The notes beneath the pieces are model-generated. The model had not been told where the DNA came from and did not search any database. It saw only the letters and a program-made list of their open reading frames with translations. This document shows, piece after piece, positions 9,818-19,759 of a DNA stretch of 64,000 nt. The DNA is from Modicisalibacter luteus DSM 23508 (GTDB lineage: Bacteria; Pseudomonadota; Gammaproteobacteria; Pseudomonadales; Halomonadaceae), in the NCBI RefSeq assembly GCF_000378505.1, contig NZ_KB899994.1, forward strand, positions 224,611 through 288,610. Reading direction: 5' to 3'. Within the stretch, counting starts at the first letter, position 1. Every line of letters begins with the position of its first letter. A program made the position numbers and the translations under genes.

Positions 9818-11425
9818 TTACATTCTGAACACGCCGAAGCGCGTTTCTTCGATTTCTGCATTCATGGCAGCATCCAATGCCAGCCCCAGCACATCGCGGG
9901 TCTGCAGCGGGTCAATCACGCCGTCATCCCACAGCCGGGCACTGGCGTAGTAGGGGTGACCCTGATGCTCGTACTGCTCGCGAATCGGCGCCTTGAAGGC
10001 GGCTTCGTCGTCGGCACTCCAGTCGGTGCCGCTGCGCTCATGCTGTTCGCGCTTGACCTGAGCCAGCACGTTGGCGGCCTGGTCGCCGCCCATCACCGAA
10101 ATGCGTGCGTTGGGCCACATGAACAGCAGGTTGGGTTCGTAGGCGCGTCCGCACATGCCGTAGTTGCCGGCACCGAAGCTGCCACCGATCAGCACCGTGA
10201 ACTTGGGCACCTTGGCGCAGGCCACCGCAGTGACCAGTTTGGCGCCGTGCTTGGCGATGCCTTCCTGCTCGTACTTCGAACCGACCATGAAGCCGGTGAT
10301 GTTCTGCAGGAATACCAGCGGAATCTTGCGCTGTGCACACAGCTCGATGAAGTGCGCACCCTTGACCGCGGACTCCGAGAACAGCACGCCGTTGTTGGCG
10401 ATGATCCCCACCGGGTGGCCGTGCAAATGCGCGAAGCCGGTGACCAGGGTGTCGCCGTAGTAGCGCTTGAACTCGTCGAAGTCGGAGTCGTCGACCAGCC
10501 GGGCGATGATCTCGCGTACGTCGTAGGGCTTCTTGAGGTCGGTGCCGACGATGCCGTAGATCTCTCGGGGATCGAGGCGCGGCGGCTTGGGGGCCTTCAT
10601 CGCCAGTTGGCCGCGCTTCTGCCAGTTGAGGCGTGACACGGCGCGCCGTGCCAGTTGCAGGGCGTGGGCGTCGTTGTCGGCATAATGATCGGCCACACCG
10701 CTGACCTTGGCATGCACATCGGCGCCGCCCAGGTCCTCGGCGCTGATCGTCTCGCCGGTGGCGGCCTTCACCAGCGGCGGGCCGCCGAGGAAGATGGTGC
10801 CCTGGTTACGCACGATGATCGATTCATCGGCCATCGCCGGAACGTAGGCGCCGCCGGCGGTGCACGAGCCCATCACCACGGCGATCTGTGGAATGCCTTC
10901 GGCAGAGAGCGTGGCCTGGTTGTAGAAGATACGCCCGAAGTGGTCGCGGTCGGGGAACACCTCGTCCTGGTGGGGCAGGTGCGCGCCGCCGGAGTCGACC
11001 AGGTAGATGCACGGCAGGCGGTGCTTGCGGGCGATTTCCTGGGCGCGAAGGTGCTTCTTCACGGTCAGCGGGAAGTAGGTGCCGCCCTTGACCGTGGCGT
11101 CGTTGGCGACGATGACGCACTCGACGCCGCTCACCCGGCCGATACCGGCCACCACGCCGGCAGCAGGCACCTCGGTGCCATAAACCTCGTGGGCGGCCAG
11201 GGCGCCGATTTCCAGAAACGGTGCACCCTCGTCGAGCAGGTGTTCGATGCGGTCGCGCACGAACAACTTGCCGCGCGATTCGTGGCGTTCGCGAGCCTTG
11301 TCGCCGCCGCCCCGGGCGATGCTCGCGGTCAATGCGTGCAGCCGCTCGACCTCGGCACGCATCACGGCCTCGTTGGCCTGGAAGGCCTCGGTGCGCGGAT
11401 TGATCTGGGTCGTCAGAATAGCCAT
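9818..11425 (-). CDS. liuB: Methylcrotonyl-CoA carboxylase, carboxyltransferase beta subunit
   Basis: The 535-residue carboxyltransferase has the two-lobed layout of MCC beta: an N-terminal acyl-CoA lobe ([35 protein letters not shown]) and a C-terminal carboxybiotin lobe ([41 protein letters not shown]). It transfers carboxylate from biotin on LiuD to 3-methylcrotonyl-CoA. It is spaced 12 bases from each neighbour. Length and motifs are normal. Confidence 0.95.
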   Translation of the reverse strand: MAILTTQINPRTEAFQANEAVMRAEVERLHALTASIARGGGDKARERHESRGKLFVRDRIEHLLDEGAPFLEIGALAAHEVYGTEVPAAGVVAGIGRVSGVECVIVANDATVKGGTYFPLTVKKHLRAQEIARKHRLPCIYLVDSGGAHLPHQDEVFPDRDHFGRIFYNQATLSAEGIPQIAVVMGSCTAGGAYVPAMADESIIVRNQGTIFLGGPPLVKAATGETISAEDLGGADVHAKVSGVADHYADNDAHALQLARRAVSRLNWQKRGQLAMKAPKPPRLDPREIYGIVGTDLKKPYDVREIIARLVDDSDFDEFKRYYGDTLVTGFAHLHGHPVGIIANNGVLFSESAVKGAHFIELCAQRKIPLVFLQNITGFMVGSKYEQEGIAKHGAKLVTAVACAKVPKFTVLIGGSFGAGNYGMCGRAYEPNLLFMWPNARISVMGGDQAANVLAQVKREQHERSGTDWSADDEAAFKAPIREQYEHQGHPYYASARLWDDGVIDPLQTRDVLGLALDAAMNAEIEETRFGVFRM

Positions 11426-11437
11426 GTTTCGTCGCCC

Positions 11438-12607
11438 TTATGCCGACTCATTAAAGAGTTCGCGCCCAATCAGCATGCGTCGAATCTCGCTGGTGCCGGC
11501 GCCGATCTCGTACAGCTTGGCGTCACGCAGCAGGCGTCCGGTGGGGTACTCGTTGATATAGCCGTTGCCGCCAAGCAACTGGATGGCGTCGAGCGCGACC
11601 TGGGTGGCCTTCTCGGCGCAGTAGAGGATCACACCGGCGGCGTCCTTGCGTGAGGTCCGGCCGCGGTCGCAGGCGCCGGCCACGGCATACAGGTAGGCGC
11701 GGCAGGCGTTCAGCGTGGTGTACATATCGGCCACCTTGCCCTGCACGAGTTGGAACTCGCCTATGGCCTGGTTGAACTGCTTGCGCTCGTGAATGTAGGG
11801 CACCACCACGTCCATGGCCGCCTGCATGATGCCGATGGGGCCGGCAGCGAGCACGGTACGCTCGTAATCCAGCCCGCTCATCAGCACCTTGGCGCCGCGG
11901 TTCTCCTCGCCGAGGATGTTCTCCGCCGGTACCTCGCAATCCTCGAACACCAGTTCGCAGGTATTGGAGCCACGCATGCCCAGCTTGTCGAGCTTCTGGG
12001 CGGTGGAGAAGCCGGGGAAATCCTTCTCGATAACGAACGCCGTGATGCCCTTGGAACCTGCCTCGGGATCGGTCTTGGCATAGACCACCAACACATGGGC
12101 ATCCGGGCCGTTGGTGATCCACATCTTGTTGCCGTTGAGCACGTACGTATCGCCGCGCTTCTCGGCGCGCAGCTTCATGGAGACCACGTCGGAGCCGGCG
12201 CCGGGTTCGGACATCGCCAGTGCGCCGACATGCTCACCGCTGATCAGCTTGGGCAGGTACTTGGCCTTCTGCTCGGCACTGCCGTTGAGCTTGATCTGGT
12301 TGACGCACAGGTTGGAATGCGCGCCGTACGACAGCCCCACCGAGGCGCTGGCACGCGAGATCTCCTCCATGGCAATACAGTGGGCGAGATAGCCCATGCC
12401 GCTGCCGCCGTCCTCGTCGGGCACGGTAATGCCGAGCAGGCCCATGTCGCCGAATTTCTGCCACAGGTCGTTGGGAAAGACGTTGTCCTGGTCGATCTGC
12501 GCGGCCCGTGGGGCGATCTCGTCGCGGGCAAAGGCGCTGACGTGATCACGCAGCATGGTCAGCTCGTCGGGAAGGCCGAAATCGAGGGGTGTGTAGGGGG
12601 CGTGCAT
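11438..12607 (-). CDS. liuA: Isovaleryl-CoA dehydrogenase
   Basis: This FAD-dependent acyl-CoA dehydrogenase of 389 residues oxidises isovaleryl-CoA to 3-methylcrotonyl-CoA. The [18 protein letters not shown] segment carries the glutamate that serves as catalytic base in isovaleryl-CoA dehydrogenases. The [14 protein letters not shown] and [12 protein letters not shown] motifs bind flavin and substrate. I start at ATG 12607, with AGGAG eight bases upstream, rather than ten codons earlier. It is the promoter-proximal gene of the operon and lies about 90 bases downstream of the palindrome at 12699-12714. Confidence 0.94.
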   Translation of the reverse strand: MHAPYTPLDFGLPDELTMLRDHVSAFARDEIAPRAAQIDQDNVFPNDLWQKFGDMGLLGITVPDEDGGSGMGYLAHCIAMEEISRASASVGLSYGAHSNLCVNQIKLNGSAEQKAKYLPKLISGEHVGALAMSEPGAGSDVVSMKLRAEKRGDTYVLNGNKMWITNGPDAHVLVVYAKTDPEAGSKGITAFVIEKDFPGFSTAQKLDKLGMRGSNTCELVFEDCEVPAENILGEENRGAKVLMSGLDYERTVLAAGPIGIMQAAMDVVVPYIHERKQFNQAIGEFQLVQGKVADMYTTLNACRAYLYAVAGACDRGRTSRKDAAGVILYCAEKATQVALDAIQLLGGNGYINEYPTGRLLRDAKLYEIGAGTSEIRRMLIGRELFNESA

Positions 12608-12698
12608 GACTGAGCTCCTGAATATTGTGTTTCGCAAGCCGAGTTGTCGCAGAGGATGCGGTTCTCGCGATTATTTATGAGGAGCAGCATAGGAAGGG

Positions 12699-12714
12699 TT
12701 TACGTTAACGTAAA
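12699..12714. promoter_or_regulatory. Probable LiuR operator upstream of liuA
   Basis: TTTACGTTAACGTAAA is a perfect 16-bp palindrome in the promoter region of the leucine operon. It fits, as I recall it, the operator of LiuR, the MerR-family regulator of branched-chain amino-acid catabolism in gammaproteobacteria. On the minus strand it overlaps a CTTTAC/TATGCT pair with an 18-base spacer, the stretched geometry typical of MerR-type control. The regulator gene is not in the window. Confidence 0.75.
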
Positions 12715-12909
12715 GTAGAGCTTTGGTCGCAACTATGCAGAATCTCCGGCGCAGCGATGGCCAGAATTGGCATGTCCGGGTCGCTCAGGGAGGAGGGGGC
12801 GGAGCTATACTCACAATGATGGGTGCAAGGCTCATCGATCCTGACAACAACATGCTCCGACCGCGCCGAGTGTTGGCGACTCGACCCTGCGTCGGGGGAG
12901 GTTTCGATC

Positions 12910-13542
12910 ATGGCACAAGTAGATTGGCGTCTCGAAGGGGAGTGGCTCAAGAACTGCAACTGCGCGTTCGGTTGCCCATGCGACTTCAACGCTCGACCGA
13001 CGAACGGTGAATGCAAAGGTCTGCTGGGTATGCATATCACCAAGGGTCACTACGAAAATACTCACCTGAACGATCTGAGTTTCTTCGTGGTCGTGCAATT
13101 CCCCGGGCCGCTACATGAGGGAAACGGCCAGGCACAACCGATCATCGATGAACGCGCCAGCCCGGAACAGCGTGAGGCGTTGTTCGAGATCATGTCGGGA
13201 AAGCACTCGGCGGAAGGGACTCTGTTTCATATCTTCAGTCTCATCGTGAACAAGATGCACGATCCGATCTTCGCCCCCGTGACGTTCGAGTTCGATGAAT
13301 CAGCGCGAACTGCAAGCCTGTCTATTCCCGGGGTACTCGAAAGCGACGTGGAGCCGATCAGGAACCCAGTGACCGACAAGCCCCACCGTATCCGGGTCGT
13401 CATGCCGGAAGGGTTCGAGCACATCACGGGCGAGATCGCTTGCGCCACCACCCAGAGCAGTGGAGCGATTGCGTTCTCCACGCAGGGGTCGCATAGCACG
13501 CTTGCGCATGTGGTGCAGACGCCCGAGGGGGTTGAAGCATAA
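12910..13542 (+). CDS. DUF1326 domain protein
   Basis: The 210-residue protein begins at ATG 12910. Near its start is a cysteine cluster NCNCAFGCPCDF that looks suited to metal or redox chemistry, followed by a beta-rich body with no signal peptide. I recognise it as DUF1326, a family of unknown function. The next gene, 17 bases downstream, is a DUF2182 membrane protein, and these two families are frequently neighbours. This suggests a joint role, possibly in metal handling at the membrane. The gene diverges from the liu operon. Confidence 0.8.
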   Translation: MAQVDWRLEGEWLKNCNCAFGCPCDFNARPTNGECKGLLGMHITKGHYENTHLNDLSFFVVVQFPGPLHEGNGQAQPIIDERASPEQREALFEIMSGKHSAEGTLFHIFSLIVNKMHDPIFAPVTFEFDESARTASLSIPGVLESDVEPIRNPVTDKPHRIRVVMPEGFEHITGEIACATTQSSGAIAFSTQGSHSTLAHVVQTPEGVEA

Positions 13543-13559
13543 TGTAAGCGAGATCGGTA

Positions 13560-14342
13560 ATGGCGGTTCCAGTATTCGAAAGAGCGCTACGACACGATCG
13601 GGTCCTCTTCACATCCGCGCTATTGATCACCGTCGTCCTGTGCTGGGCCTACCTGTTGGCAGGAGCAGGCGTCATGACGGGAATGACAGGCGATGCGGGC
13701 GAGATGGCCATGCCTCCTTCAGCGTGGACGCCGGCTCATGCGCTGATGATGTTCCTGATGTGGTCCATCATGATGGTGGCGATGATGTTGCCTGGCGCTG
13801 CGCCCATGCTGCTGCTATTCGCCACCATTGCCGGGGCGCGGCAGACCCCTGCGCGGCGCATGGTTGTATCGGGTACGTTTGCGCTGGGGTATATCTCGGT
13901 CTGGACAGCATTCAGCCTGGCCGCTGTCGCGCTGCAGTTCGCCTTGGAAAGGGCGGCGCTGCTCTCACCGATGATGCAGGCAACCAGCACGGCCATGGCG
14001 GGCACGGTACTGGTCGCTGCCGGTATCTACCAGTGGACGCCGCTCAAGCATGCCTGTCTCAGGCATTGCCGCTCACCCCTGGACTTCGTGCTCATGCACT
14101 GGCGTGAGGGGCTGCATGGCGCGTTCACGATGGGGTTGCGACACGGCGTGTACTGTCTCGGGTGCTGCTGGATGCTCATGCTGTTGCTATTCGTCGGCGG
14201 GGTCATGAACCTGGCGTGGATCGCCGGGCTAGCGCTGCTGGTCCTGGCGGAAAAGATGATACCCGCCGGGCATTGGGTGGGGCGGGTCATCGGCGCTGTA
14301 TTGGTGACGTGGGGTAGCGTCATCCTGTTGACGCTTTACTGA
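13560..14342 (+). CDS. DUF2182 integral membrane protein
   Basis: This 260-residue protein has about six or seven hydrophobic helices. It has methionine- and histidine-rich segments (HALMMFLMWSIMMVAMMLPGAAPM) and a CLGCCWMLMLLLF segment, which together suggest metal binding; the family is often labelled a predicted metal-binding membrane protein. It follows the DUF1326 gene and probably shares its transcript. The actual substrate is unknown. Confidence 0.82.
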   Translation: MAVPVFERALRHDRVLFTSALLITVVLCWAYLLAGAGVMTGMTGDAGEMAMPPSAWTPAHALMMFLMWSIMMVAMMLPGAAPMLLLFATIAGARQTPARRMVVSGTFALGYISVWTAFSLAAVALQFALERAALLSPMMQATSTAMAGTVLVAAGIYQWTPLKHACLRHCRSPLDFVLMHWREGLHGAFTMGLRHGVYCLGCCWMLMLLLFVGGVMNLAWIAGLALLVLAEKMIPAGHWVGRVIGAVLVTWGSVILLTLY

Positions 14343-14365
14343 GTTGCTTTCAAGGCGTCGCAGTT

Positions 14366-14390
14366 GGCCCCGGTGCGTGCAACCGGGGCC
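14366..14390. terminator. Bidirectional hairpin between convergent genes
   Basis: GGCCCCGGT (14366-14374) pairs with ACCGGGGCC (14382-14390) around a seven-base loop. It sits between the ends of the converging DUF2182 and permease genes, where a shared terminator is expected. No long T-run follows on either strand. Confidence 0.55.
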
Positions 14391-14411
14391 TGGGCATTGG
14401 CAGGAGGGTTA

Positions 14412-15761
14412 TCAGACGTCGCTGCGCATCACCTTTTCGCTATGCGGCAGGATCAGGTTGAGTACGATGGCGACCAGCGCCCCCGGTATCAGGCCGGACT
14501 CGATGATGGCCTTGATGTTGTCGGAATATCCGGCGTAAAGGCCTTCCTGTGCCGGCAGGCCGAGGGCGGTAGCCAGCGCCAGAGCCAGGATCAGCATATT
14601 GCGCTTGTTGAAGTCGATGCCGCTAAGCATCTTGATGCCGGCGCTCGCAATCATGCCGAACATGATCAGCACTGCACCGCCCAGCACGGCGTTGGGAATG
14701 CCGGAGATTAATCCGCCCAGCTTGGGGAACAGGCCGGCGATGACCAGGAAAGCACCACCGATGGCGACCACGTAGCGGCTGACGACGCCGGTCAGAGCCA
14801 CGATGCCCACGTTTTGGCTGAAGCTGATCTGCGGGAAGGCATTGAAGATCGCTGCGAAGACACTGGCCAGGCCATCGGCCATTACGCCGCCGGAGAGTTC
14901 CTTTTCGGTAGGCTCGCGGTTCGCGCCGCCCACCGTGGTGCCGACGATATCACCGATCGACTCGGCACAGGTCACCACGGCAAGCAGCACCACCGGCAGG
15001 ATGGCGCTCAGGTGGAACTCCACGCCTATGGCGAAGGGCACCGGCAGCGAGAACCAGGCAGCCTTGCCCACGCTGGAGAAATCCACGTAGCCGAACACCA
15101 CGGCAACAATAAAGCCTATCACCAGGCCGATTAGCGGTGCGGTTTCCGACCAGATGCCGCGCCCGAACTGATGCAGGCCAATGGTGATCGCCATGACCAG
15201 CCCGGCCAGCAACAGGTGGTGCGGGGCGCCGAAATCCGGCGCCCCGAAGCCACCACCAACATAGGCAAAGCCCACCGGCATGAGCAGGGCGCCGATCATG
15301 ATCACGAACGCGCCGGTCACCACCGGGGGGAACAGGAAGCGCACGTAGGGCAGGAACAGCCCCACCAGGGCCATCGCAATCCCTCCACACAAGGCGGCCC
15401 CCAACGCGGCCGGAACGCCCATGCCCACGGCAATGGGAATTAGCACCGGTACGAAACCGAAACTGGTGCCCATGACGATCGGCAGGCGTGCGCCGATCGG
15501 GCCGAGGCCCAGCGATTGCACCAGCGTGGCGACCCCGGCGACGAACATCGCCGCCTGGATCATCATCGTTGTCTGGGCCTCCGACAGGCCCGCCGCGCCG
15601 GCAATGATGATCGGCACGGTGACGTTACTGACGAACATCGCCAAGACATGCTGGATCCCCAGCGGGACGGCACGCCTCAGGGGCGGCATGGCATTGACGT
15701 CGTGGGTACTGCGGACCCGAGGGGGATCGGCCTGCAACTGCTCGGATGCGGGAGTGGACAT
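14412..15761 (-). CDS. NCS2-family purine (xanthine/urate-type) permease
   Basis: This 449-residue inner-membrane transporter has the 12-14 helix pattern of nucleobase:cation symporter-2 proteins and the family signature QNVGIVALTG, with Gln-Asn before the glycine. The GVVSRYVVAIGG context resembles xanthine/uric acid rather than uracil members. It lies directly after the 8-oxoguanine deaminase gene on the same strand, 77 bases apart, so it likely imports the purine whose breakdown that enzyme starts. Exact substrate (xanthine, urate or an oxidised guanine) is inferred. Confidence 0.85.
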   Translation of the reverse strand: MSTPASEQLQADPPRVRSTHDVNAMPPLRRAVPLGIQHVLAMFVSNVTVPIIIAGAAGLSEAQTTMMIQAAMFVAGVATLVQSLGLGPIGARLPIVMGTSFGFVPVLIPIAVGMGVPAALGAALCGGIAMALVGLFLPYVRFLFPPVVTGAFVIMIGALLMPVGFAYVGGGFGAPDFGAPHHLLLAGLVMAITIGLHQFGRGIWSETAPLIGLVIGFIVAVVFGYVDFSSVGKAAWFSLPVPFAIGVEFHLSAILPVVLLAVVTCAESIGDIVGTTVGGANREPTEKELSGGVMADGLASVFAAIFNAFPQISFSQNVGIVALTGVVSRYVVAIGGAFLVIAGLFPKLGGLISGIPNAVLGGAVLIMFGMIASAGIKMLSGIDFNKRNMLILALALATALGLPAQEGLYAGYSDNIKAIIESGLIPGALVAIVLNLILPHSEKVMRSDV

Positions 15762-15838
15762 CGTGGCTCTCCATTGTTGTTTTCAAAGCGTTGTTGTTGA
15801 AGCTGGTCGCGATGCAATATTCAGGCCACATCGCGAAA

Positions 15839-17194
15839 CTACAGAGCGGCGCGCAATCGGCGTGCCGCCTCGTCATGCCTGGCCATCAATGCCTCGAGAT
15901 CCACATCGCAGGGCAGGGCGTCGACGACACGCCAGCGCCCGGCGACCATTACCCGGTCGGCACGATGCGCACCGCAAAGCAGCAGCGCAGCCAAGGGATT
16001 CTCGGCGCCCGAGAAACGCAGCTCGTCCAGTCTGAACAGTGCCAGGTCGGCCTGCTGCCCGGGCTCCAGTCCACCGATGTCGTCACGCCCCAGACAACGG
16101 GCGGAACCGCGCGTGGCCCAACGAATCACGGCATCGTGAGTGAGCTCGCTTGGTGAGTAGCGCAGGCGGCCGAGCAGCATGGCCTGACGCATCTCCCCGG
16201 CGAGGTTGGAGTGGTCATTGGAGGCCGAGCCGTCCACGGCCAGCCCCACCGGCGCACCGGCGGCCTCGAGCTCCAGTGTGCGGCACATGCCCGAGCCCAG
16301 CACCATGTTCGACGACGGGCAATGGGCGATACCGGTGCCCGCCCGGCCCAGGCGCTGAACCTCATCGTCATTGAAGTGAATGCCGTGGGCCAACCAGCTC
16401 CGGTTCGAGAGCCAGCCGCAATCCTCCAGGTAATCCAGCGGGCGCATGCCGAACAGGCGCTGGCAGTAATCGGTTTCGTCCTCGGTTTCCGCCAGGTGGG
16501 TATGCAGGCGGACGTCATGCATCTCGGCCAGGCGAGCGCTTTCCTGCATCAGCTCACGGCTGACCGAAAACGGCGAGCAGGGCGCCAAGGCCAGGGTGAC
16601 CATGGCGCCGTCACCGCGCTCATGATAGCGCTCGATCAGGCGCTGGCTGTCGTCGATGATCGTCTGCTCGTCCTGCACGACCGATTGGGGCGGGAGCCCG
16701 CCGTCATCACGACCGACGCTCATCGAGCCGCGGGTCAGGGCAGCGCGTACGCCCAGCCGGCGGGCAGTCTCGACTTGCTGGTCGATGGCATTGAGCAGCG
16801 CGCCGGAGAAGACGTAATGGTGATCGGCCACCGTCGTACAACCGGACATGAGCAGTTCCACCATGGCCAGCTCGCTGGCCAGCGCCAGCTGCGACTCGTC
16901 CAGGTTGGCCCACACGTCGTAGAGGGTGGTCAGCCAGGGGAAAAGCTCCTTGTTCAGGGCGGGAGAGTACGCGCGGGTCAGCGTCTGATAGAAATGGTGG
17001 TGCGTGTTGACCAGTCCCGGCAACAAGACGTGTCGTGAGGCATCGAAGGTTTCGTCCACCGCCTGGCTGGGCTGACCACCGGCGGGAACGGCTTCCACGA
17101 TGCGTGTCCCGGCAATCACCACTCCGCCGGCGGCGCGTTCATCGGCGCAGGCCAGCGGGTGGCGGATCCACAGGGTACGTGCAGTCTCGGTCAT
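15839..17194 (-). CDS. 8-oxoguanine deaminase (amidohydrolase)
   Basis: The 451-residue metal-dependent amidohydrolase shows the metal ligands NTHHHFYQTLTRA near residue 65, HTHLAETEDE, AHGIHFND and AVDGSASNDHSN. The HHHFYQTLTRA form and overall length match the bacterial 8-oxoguanine deaminases, which convert 8-oxoguanine (and isocytosine) to urate-type products, more closely than atrazine chlorohydrolases or guanine deaminase. ATG 17194 is preceded by GAGGAG. It shares an apparent operon with the NCS2 permease. The upstream region (17195-17435) holds a TTGTATACCAAAATTGTCC stretch that may be a promoter or repressor site. Confidence 0.85.
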   Translation of the reverse strand: MTETARTLWIRHPLACADERAAGGVVIAGTRIVEAVPAGGQPSQAVDETFDASRHVLLPGLVNTHHHFYQTLTRAYSPALNKELFPWLTTLYDVWANLDESQLALASELAMVELLMSGCTTVADHHYVFSGALLNAIDQQVETARRLGVRAALTRGSMSVGRDDGGLPPQSVVQDEQTIIDDSQRLIERYHERGDGAMVTLALAPCSPFSVSRELMQESARLAEMHDVRLHTHLAETEDETDYCQRLFGMRPLDYLEDCGWLSNRSWLAHGIHFNDDEVQRLGRAGTGIAHCPSSNMVLGSGMCRTLELEAAGAPVGLAVDGSASNDHSNLAGEMRQAMLLGRLRYSPSELTHDAVIRWATRGSARCLGRDDIGGLEPGQQADLALFRLDELRFSGAENPLAALLLCGAHRADRVMVAGRWRVVDALPCDVDLEALMARHDEAARRLRAAL

Positions 17195-17435
17195 GGTGTC
17201 TCCTCGGCGATTGGGCACCTCCTTGTTGCCTTCAACGTCGAAGGGTTACCCGCATTGTTGCGGTTCAGGTGCCTTGCTTTTCTGCCGGAGGTGTTTTTTG
17301 TGTACTGAAGTTGTATACCAAAATTGTCCATCACAGTGTCGATTGTCAAGCGATGTGGGTCATTTACCGATGCAACTTACGTAGGGTGCTCTTTTTCATT
17401 AAGCTTCACGACTGACTAAGAAGAAGGAGGAGCCA

Positions 17436-17636
17436 ATGCGCCCACTTTTACTGATTTCCGCCGTCCTTTCCCTGGGTGTGGTCGTGGGTGGTTGCAGCTA
17501 TACCCCGGCGCGTATCGATCCCGAGCCGATCATCGAGGTGGGCGACGGTCATCATGACCACGATCATCGTGATCATCGCGATCACGACAAGGGCAAGTTC
17601 TGCCCACCGGGGCAGGCCAAGAAAGGGCGTTGCTGA
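17436..17636 (+). CDS. Small histidine-rich lipoprotein
   Basis: The 66-residue precursor has a lipoprotein signal peptide ending in VVGGC at Cys20. The mature part has a His/Asp repeat of HDH and HRD units around residues 39-51, and a conserved-looking FCPPGQAKKGRC end. The His/Asp repeat could bind divalent metals. AAGAAGGAGG lies just upstream of the ATG. Proteins with the same Cys-Pro-Pro-Gly tail occur in gammaproteobacteria as hypotheticals. Outer-membrane anchoring is likely because the residue after Cys is Ser rather than Asp. Confidence 0.75.
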   Translation: MRPLLLISAVLSLGVVVGGCSYTPARIDPEPIIEVGDGHHDHDHRDHRDHDKGKFCPPGQAKKGRC

Positions 17637-17644
17637 GGTCGTTC

Positions 17645-17667
17645 GGGGCGGCAGCGCCTGCCGCCCC
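17645..17667 (+). terminator. Terminator-like hairpin after the lipoprotein gene
   Basis: GGGGCGGCA (17645-17653) pairs with TGCCGCCCC (17659-17667) eight bases after the stop codon. It has a strong stem but no T-run. Confidence 0.5.
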
Positions 17668-17744
17668 ACGCGAGGCTTCCAGATCTTGCTGACCAGGGGT
17701 ATGGTGAAGGACGTATCCCAACGGCTACCGATAACAACAAGACC

Positions 17745-18521
17745 ATGTCCTTCTTCAATTTGCGTACCTGCACGCTGATGCAGCAGTACATCGCCCATGA
17801 GCATTCTTATCACCAGCTGGTCCTGGCGACATCGGGTGTCACGGAGCTGCAGATCGAGGGACGGGGGGAGCGCATCACGCGTGAGCGGGGTTGCCTGATA
17901 CCCTCGACCTACCATCACGAATACGTGGGTGATGGTGCCAACCGTACCTTGGTAATGGATATCCCACTGGCCAATCTGGGGCTGACTTCCTGCGCCGACG
18001 AGGTGGGCCGTCTCTTCGAGCGCCCACGCTTCTTCGAAGTCCCGGTGGCGCTCTATCAACTGGCGAATGGTCTTCTCCCCCAGGTAGAACAGAACATGGC
18101 GTTGCATACCGAGATCGCGACGCTGATTCTGAGAGCTATCTACCTCAATCTGCACGACGAGGTGCTACCTGCCTCACCGCTTCAGGCGCGTGCACGCTCC
18201 CGGCTTGACCTCAAGCGCCTGGACAACTTCATCGACACGCACCTCGGCGAGGCAATTCTGGTCGATGACCTGGCGAGCCTATGCGCTCTGAGCCCCGGCC
18301 ATTTTCATGCCTGTTTTCGTGAGCATACCGGCATGACACCGCTGGCATATGTGCAGCAGCGACGTCTGGCTCATGCCCGTGAGCTGATTGAAACCAGTGG
18401 CCAACGCCTGGGGCAGATTGCCACGTTAGTCGGCTTTCGCGATCAGGGAAGCTTCTCCCGCGCATACCGGCGCGCCTTCGGCGTGGCGCCTTCCACGCAG
18501 CGTCGCGGTCTCGATCATTGA
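17745..18521 (+). CDS. AraC-family transcriptional regulator
   Basis: The 258-residue protein has an N-terminal cupin-like sensor half (residues 15-80, with HEHSYHQLVLATSG resembling the cupin metal and ligand strand) and a C-terminal pair of helix-turn-helix motifs: LASLCALSPGHFHACFREHTG and the IATLVGFRDQGSFSRAYRRAFG second helix. It lies 149 bases before the TRAP transporter gene and points the same way, so it is the natural candidate to control the 18.7-27.6 kb catabolic series in response to its substrate. The sensor ligand is unknown. Confidence 0.88.
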   Translation: MSFFNLRTCTLMQQYIAHEHSYHQLVLATSGVTELQIEGRGERITRERGCLIPSTYHHEYVGDGANRTLVMDIPLANLGLTSCADEVGRLFERPRFFEVPVALYQLANGLLPQVEQNMALHTEIATLILRAIYLNLHDEVLPASPLQARARSRLDLKRLDNFIDTHLGEAILVDDLASLCALSPGHFHACFREHTGMTPLAYVQQRRLAHARELIETSGQRLGQIATLVGFRDQGSFSRAYRRAFGVAPSTQRRGLDH

Positions 18522-18670
18522 ATGCACGATGTGCCTGTGAGATGTGGGCATGAAATGCCGAGTATCGGGCAAAACTTTCCTAGCCTGGGGCAAGCGCCCC
18601 AGCCCCAATCGCCATATCCTCAGAAGAATGCTGCTTTAATCCTCTCACAACGATAAGTAAGGAAAGGCAC

Positions 18671-19750
18671 ATGCATATCAAGAAGCTCCTTACGGTCACT
18701 GCCGTCGCGGCAGCGCTGCCGATGGCCTTTGGCGTCGCCGATGCCGAGGCCCAGGAATACGAGATGGCCGTCGCCACCCTGATTCCTGAAAACCTCACCA
18801 ACAACAGCATCTATCCGGCATTGGTCCACTTCAAGAATCTGGTCGAGTCACGTACCGACGGTGATGTCGTGGTGAGCATCTTCGGCGGTGGGCAGTTGGG
18901 TTCCGAAGTGGAAACCGGCTCGCAGGTACAGGATGGCGGAAGGGCACTGCAATCGACCATCCTGACGTCCGGGGCCATGTCCTCGTTCTATCAGGACTAT
19001 CAGGCCGTCACGGCACCGTTCCTGTTCGACAACTGGCGTCAGGCCTGGGCCTTCTTCGACGGAGAATGGTTCGCCGACTTCATGCAGGGCACCGTCGATG
19101 CCGCCAATATGCGTTACCTGGGCACGTTCGACGACGGTGGCGGCTTCGTGGCCTTTACCAACAATGAACACCTGATCAAGACTGTCGATGACCTTCAGGG
19201 TCTCAACATCCGTACCGAGGAGAACCCGGCTCACGTCGCCACCATGCGCGCACTCGGCGCCTCCGCCACACCGCTACCGTGGGGCGAGCTGATTACGGCA
19301 TTGGAGACGGGCCTGGCCGACGGGCAGTTTAACGCCCCGGTGATCAATACTACCTACGGCCTGGACGAGGTAACCGACTACACCACGCTGACCGGACATG
19401 TCTACAACAGCGCCAGTTGGGTGGTCAGCGAGGACTGGTACCAGTCACTGCCCGAGGAATACCGGCGCGTGATCACCGAATCCGCACGCGAGGCCATCGC
19501 GCTCAGCCACGGGGCCTCGGGGGCACTGGCGACGGCAAGCTGGCAAAAATCCTGCGAGCTTTTCGAGGAATGCTACATCATGCCTGCCGACGAGCGCGCC
19601 AAGATGGCCGAGATAGCCCGGCCGGCCTGGCAGGAGTGGATCGTCAACGAGTTCGGCATGGATGAGCAACTGGTCAATGACCTGCTAGCCGAAGTGCAGA
19701 CCCTGCGCGAAACGCTGCCCGAGCAGGCCTACCAGCGCTACGGCCAGTAA
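18671..19750 (+). CDS. dctP: TRAP transporter substrate-binding protein (DctP family)
   Basis: The 359-residue periplasmic protein starts with a signal peptide (KKLLTVTAVAAALPMAFG, cleavage near the AEA-Q site around residue 28). It then has the DctP fold: NNSIYPALVHFKNLVESRTDG, IFGGGQLGSEVETGSQVQ, and the family arginine in GLNIRTEENPAH that usually binds a substrate carboxylate. It captures an organic acid or similar compound for the membrane subunits encoded next. AAGGAAAGG precedes the ATG. The substrate is not evident, but the downstream amidohydrolases and amino-acid enzymes point to an amino- or acylamino-carboxylate. Confidence 0.9.
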   Translation: MHIKKLLTVTAVAAALPMAFGVADAEAQEYEMAVATLIPENLTNNSIYPALVHFKNLVESRTDGDVVVSIFGGGQLGSEVETGSQVQDGGRALQSTILTSGAMSSFYQDYQAVTAPFLFDNWRQAWAFFDGEWFADFMQGTVDAANMRYLGTFDDGGGFVAFTNNEHLIKTVDDLQGLNIRTEENPAHVATMRALGASATPLPWGELITALETGLADGQFNAPVINTTYGLDEVTDYTTLTGHVYNSASWVVSEDWYQSLPEEYRRVITESAREAIALSHGASGALATASWQKSCELFEECYIMPADERAKMAEIARPAWQEWIVNEFGMDEQLVNDLLAEVQTLRETLPEQAYQRYGQ

Positions 19751-19759
19751 CAGCGTTGT

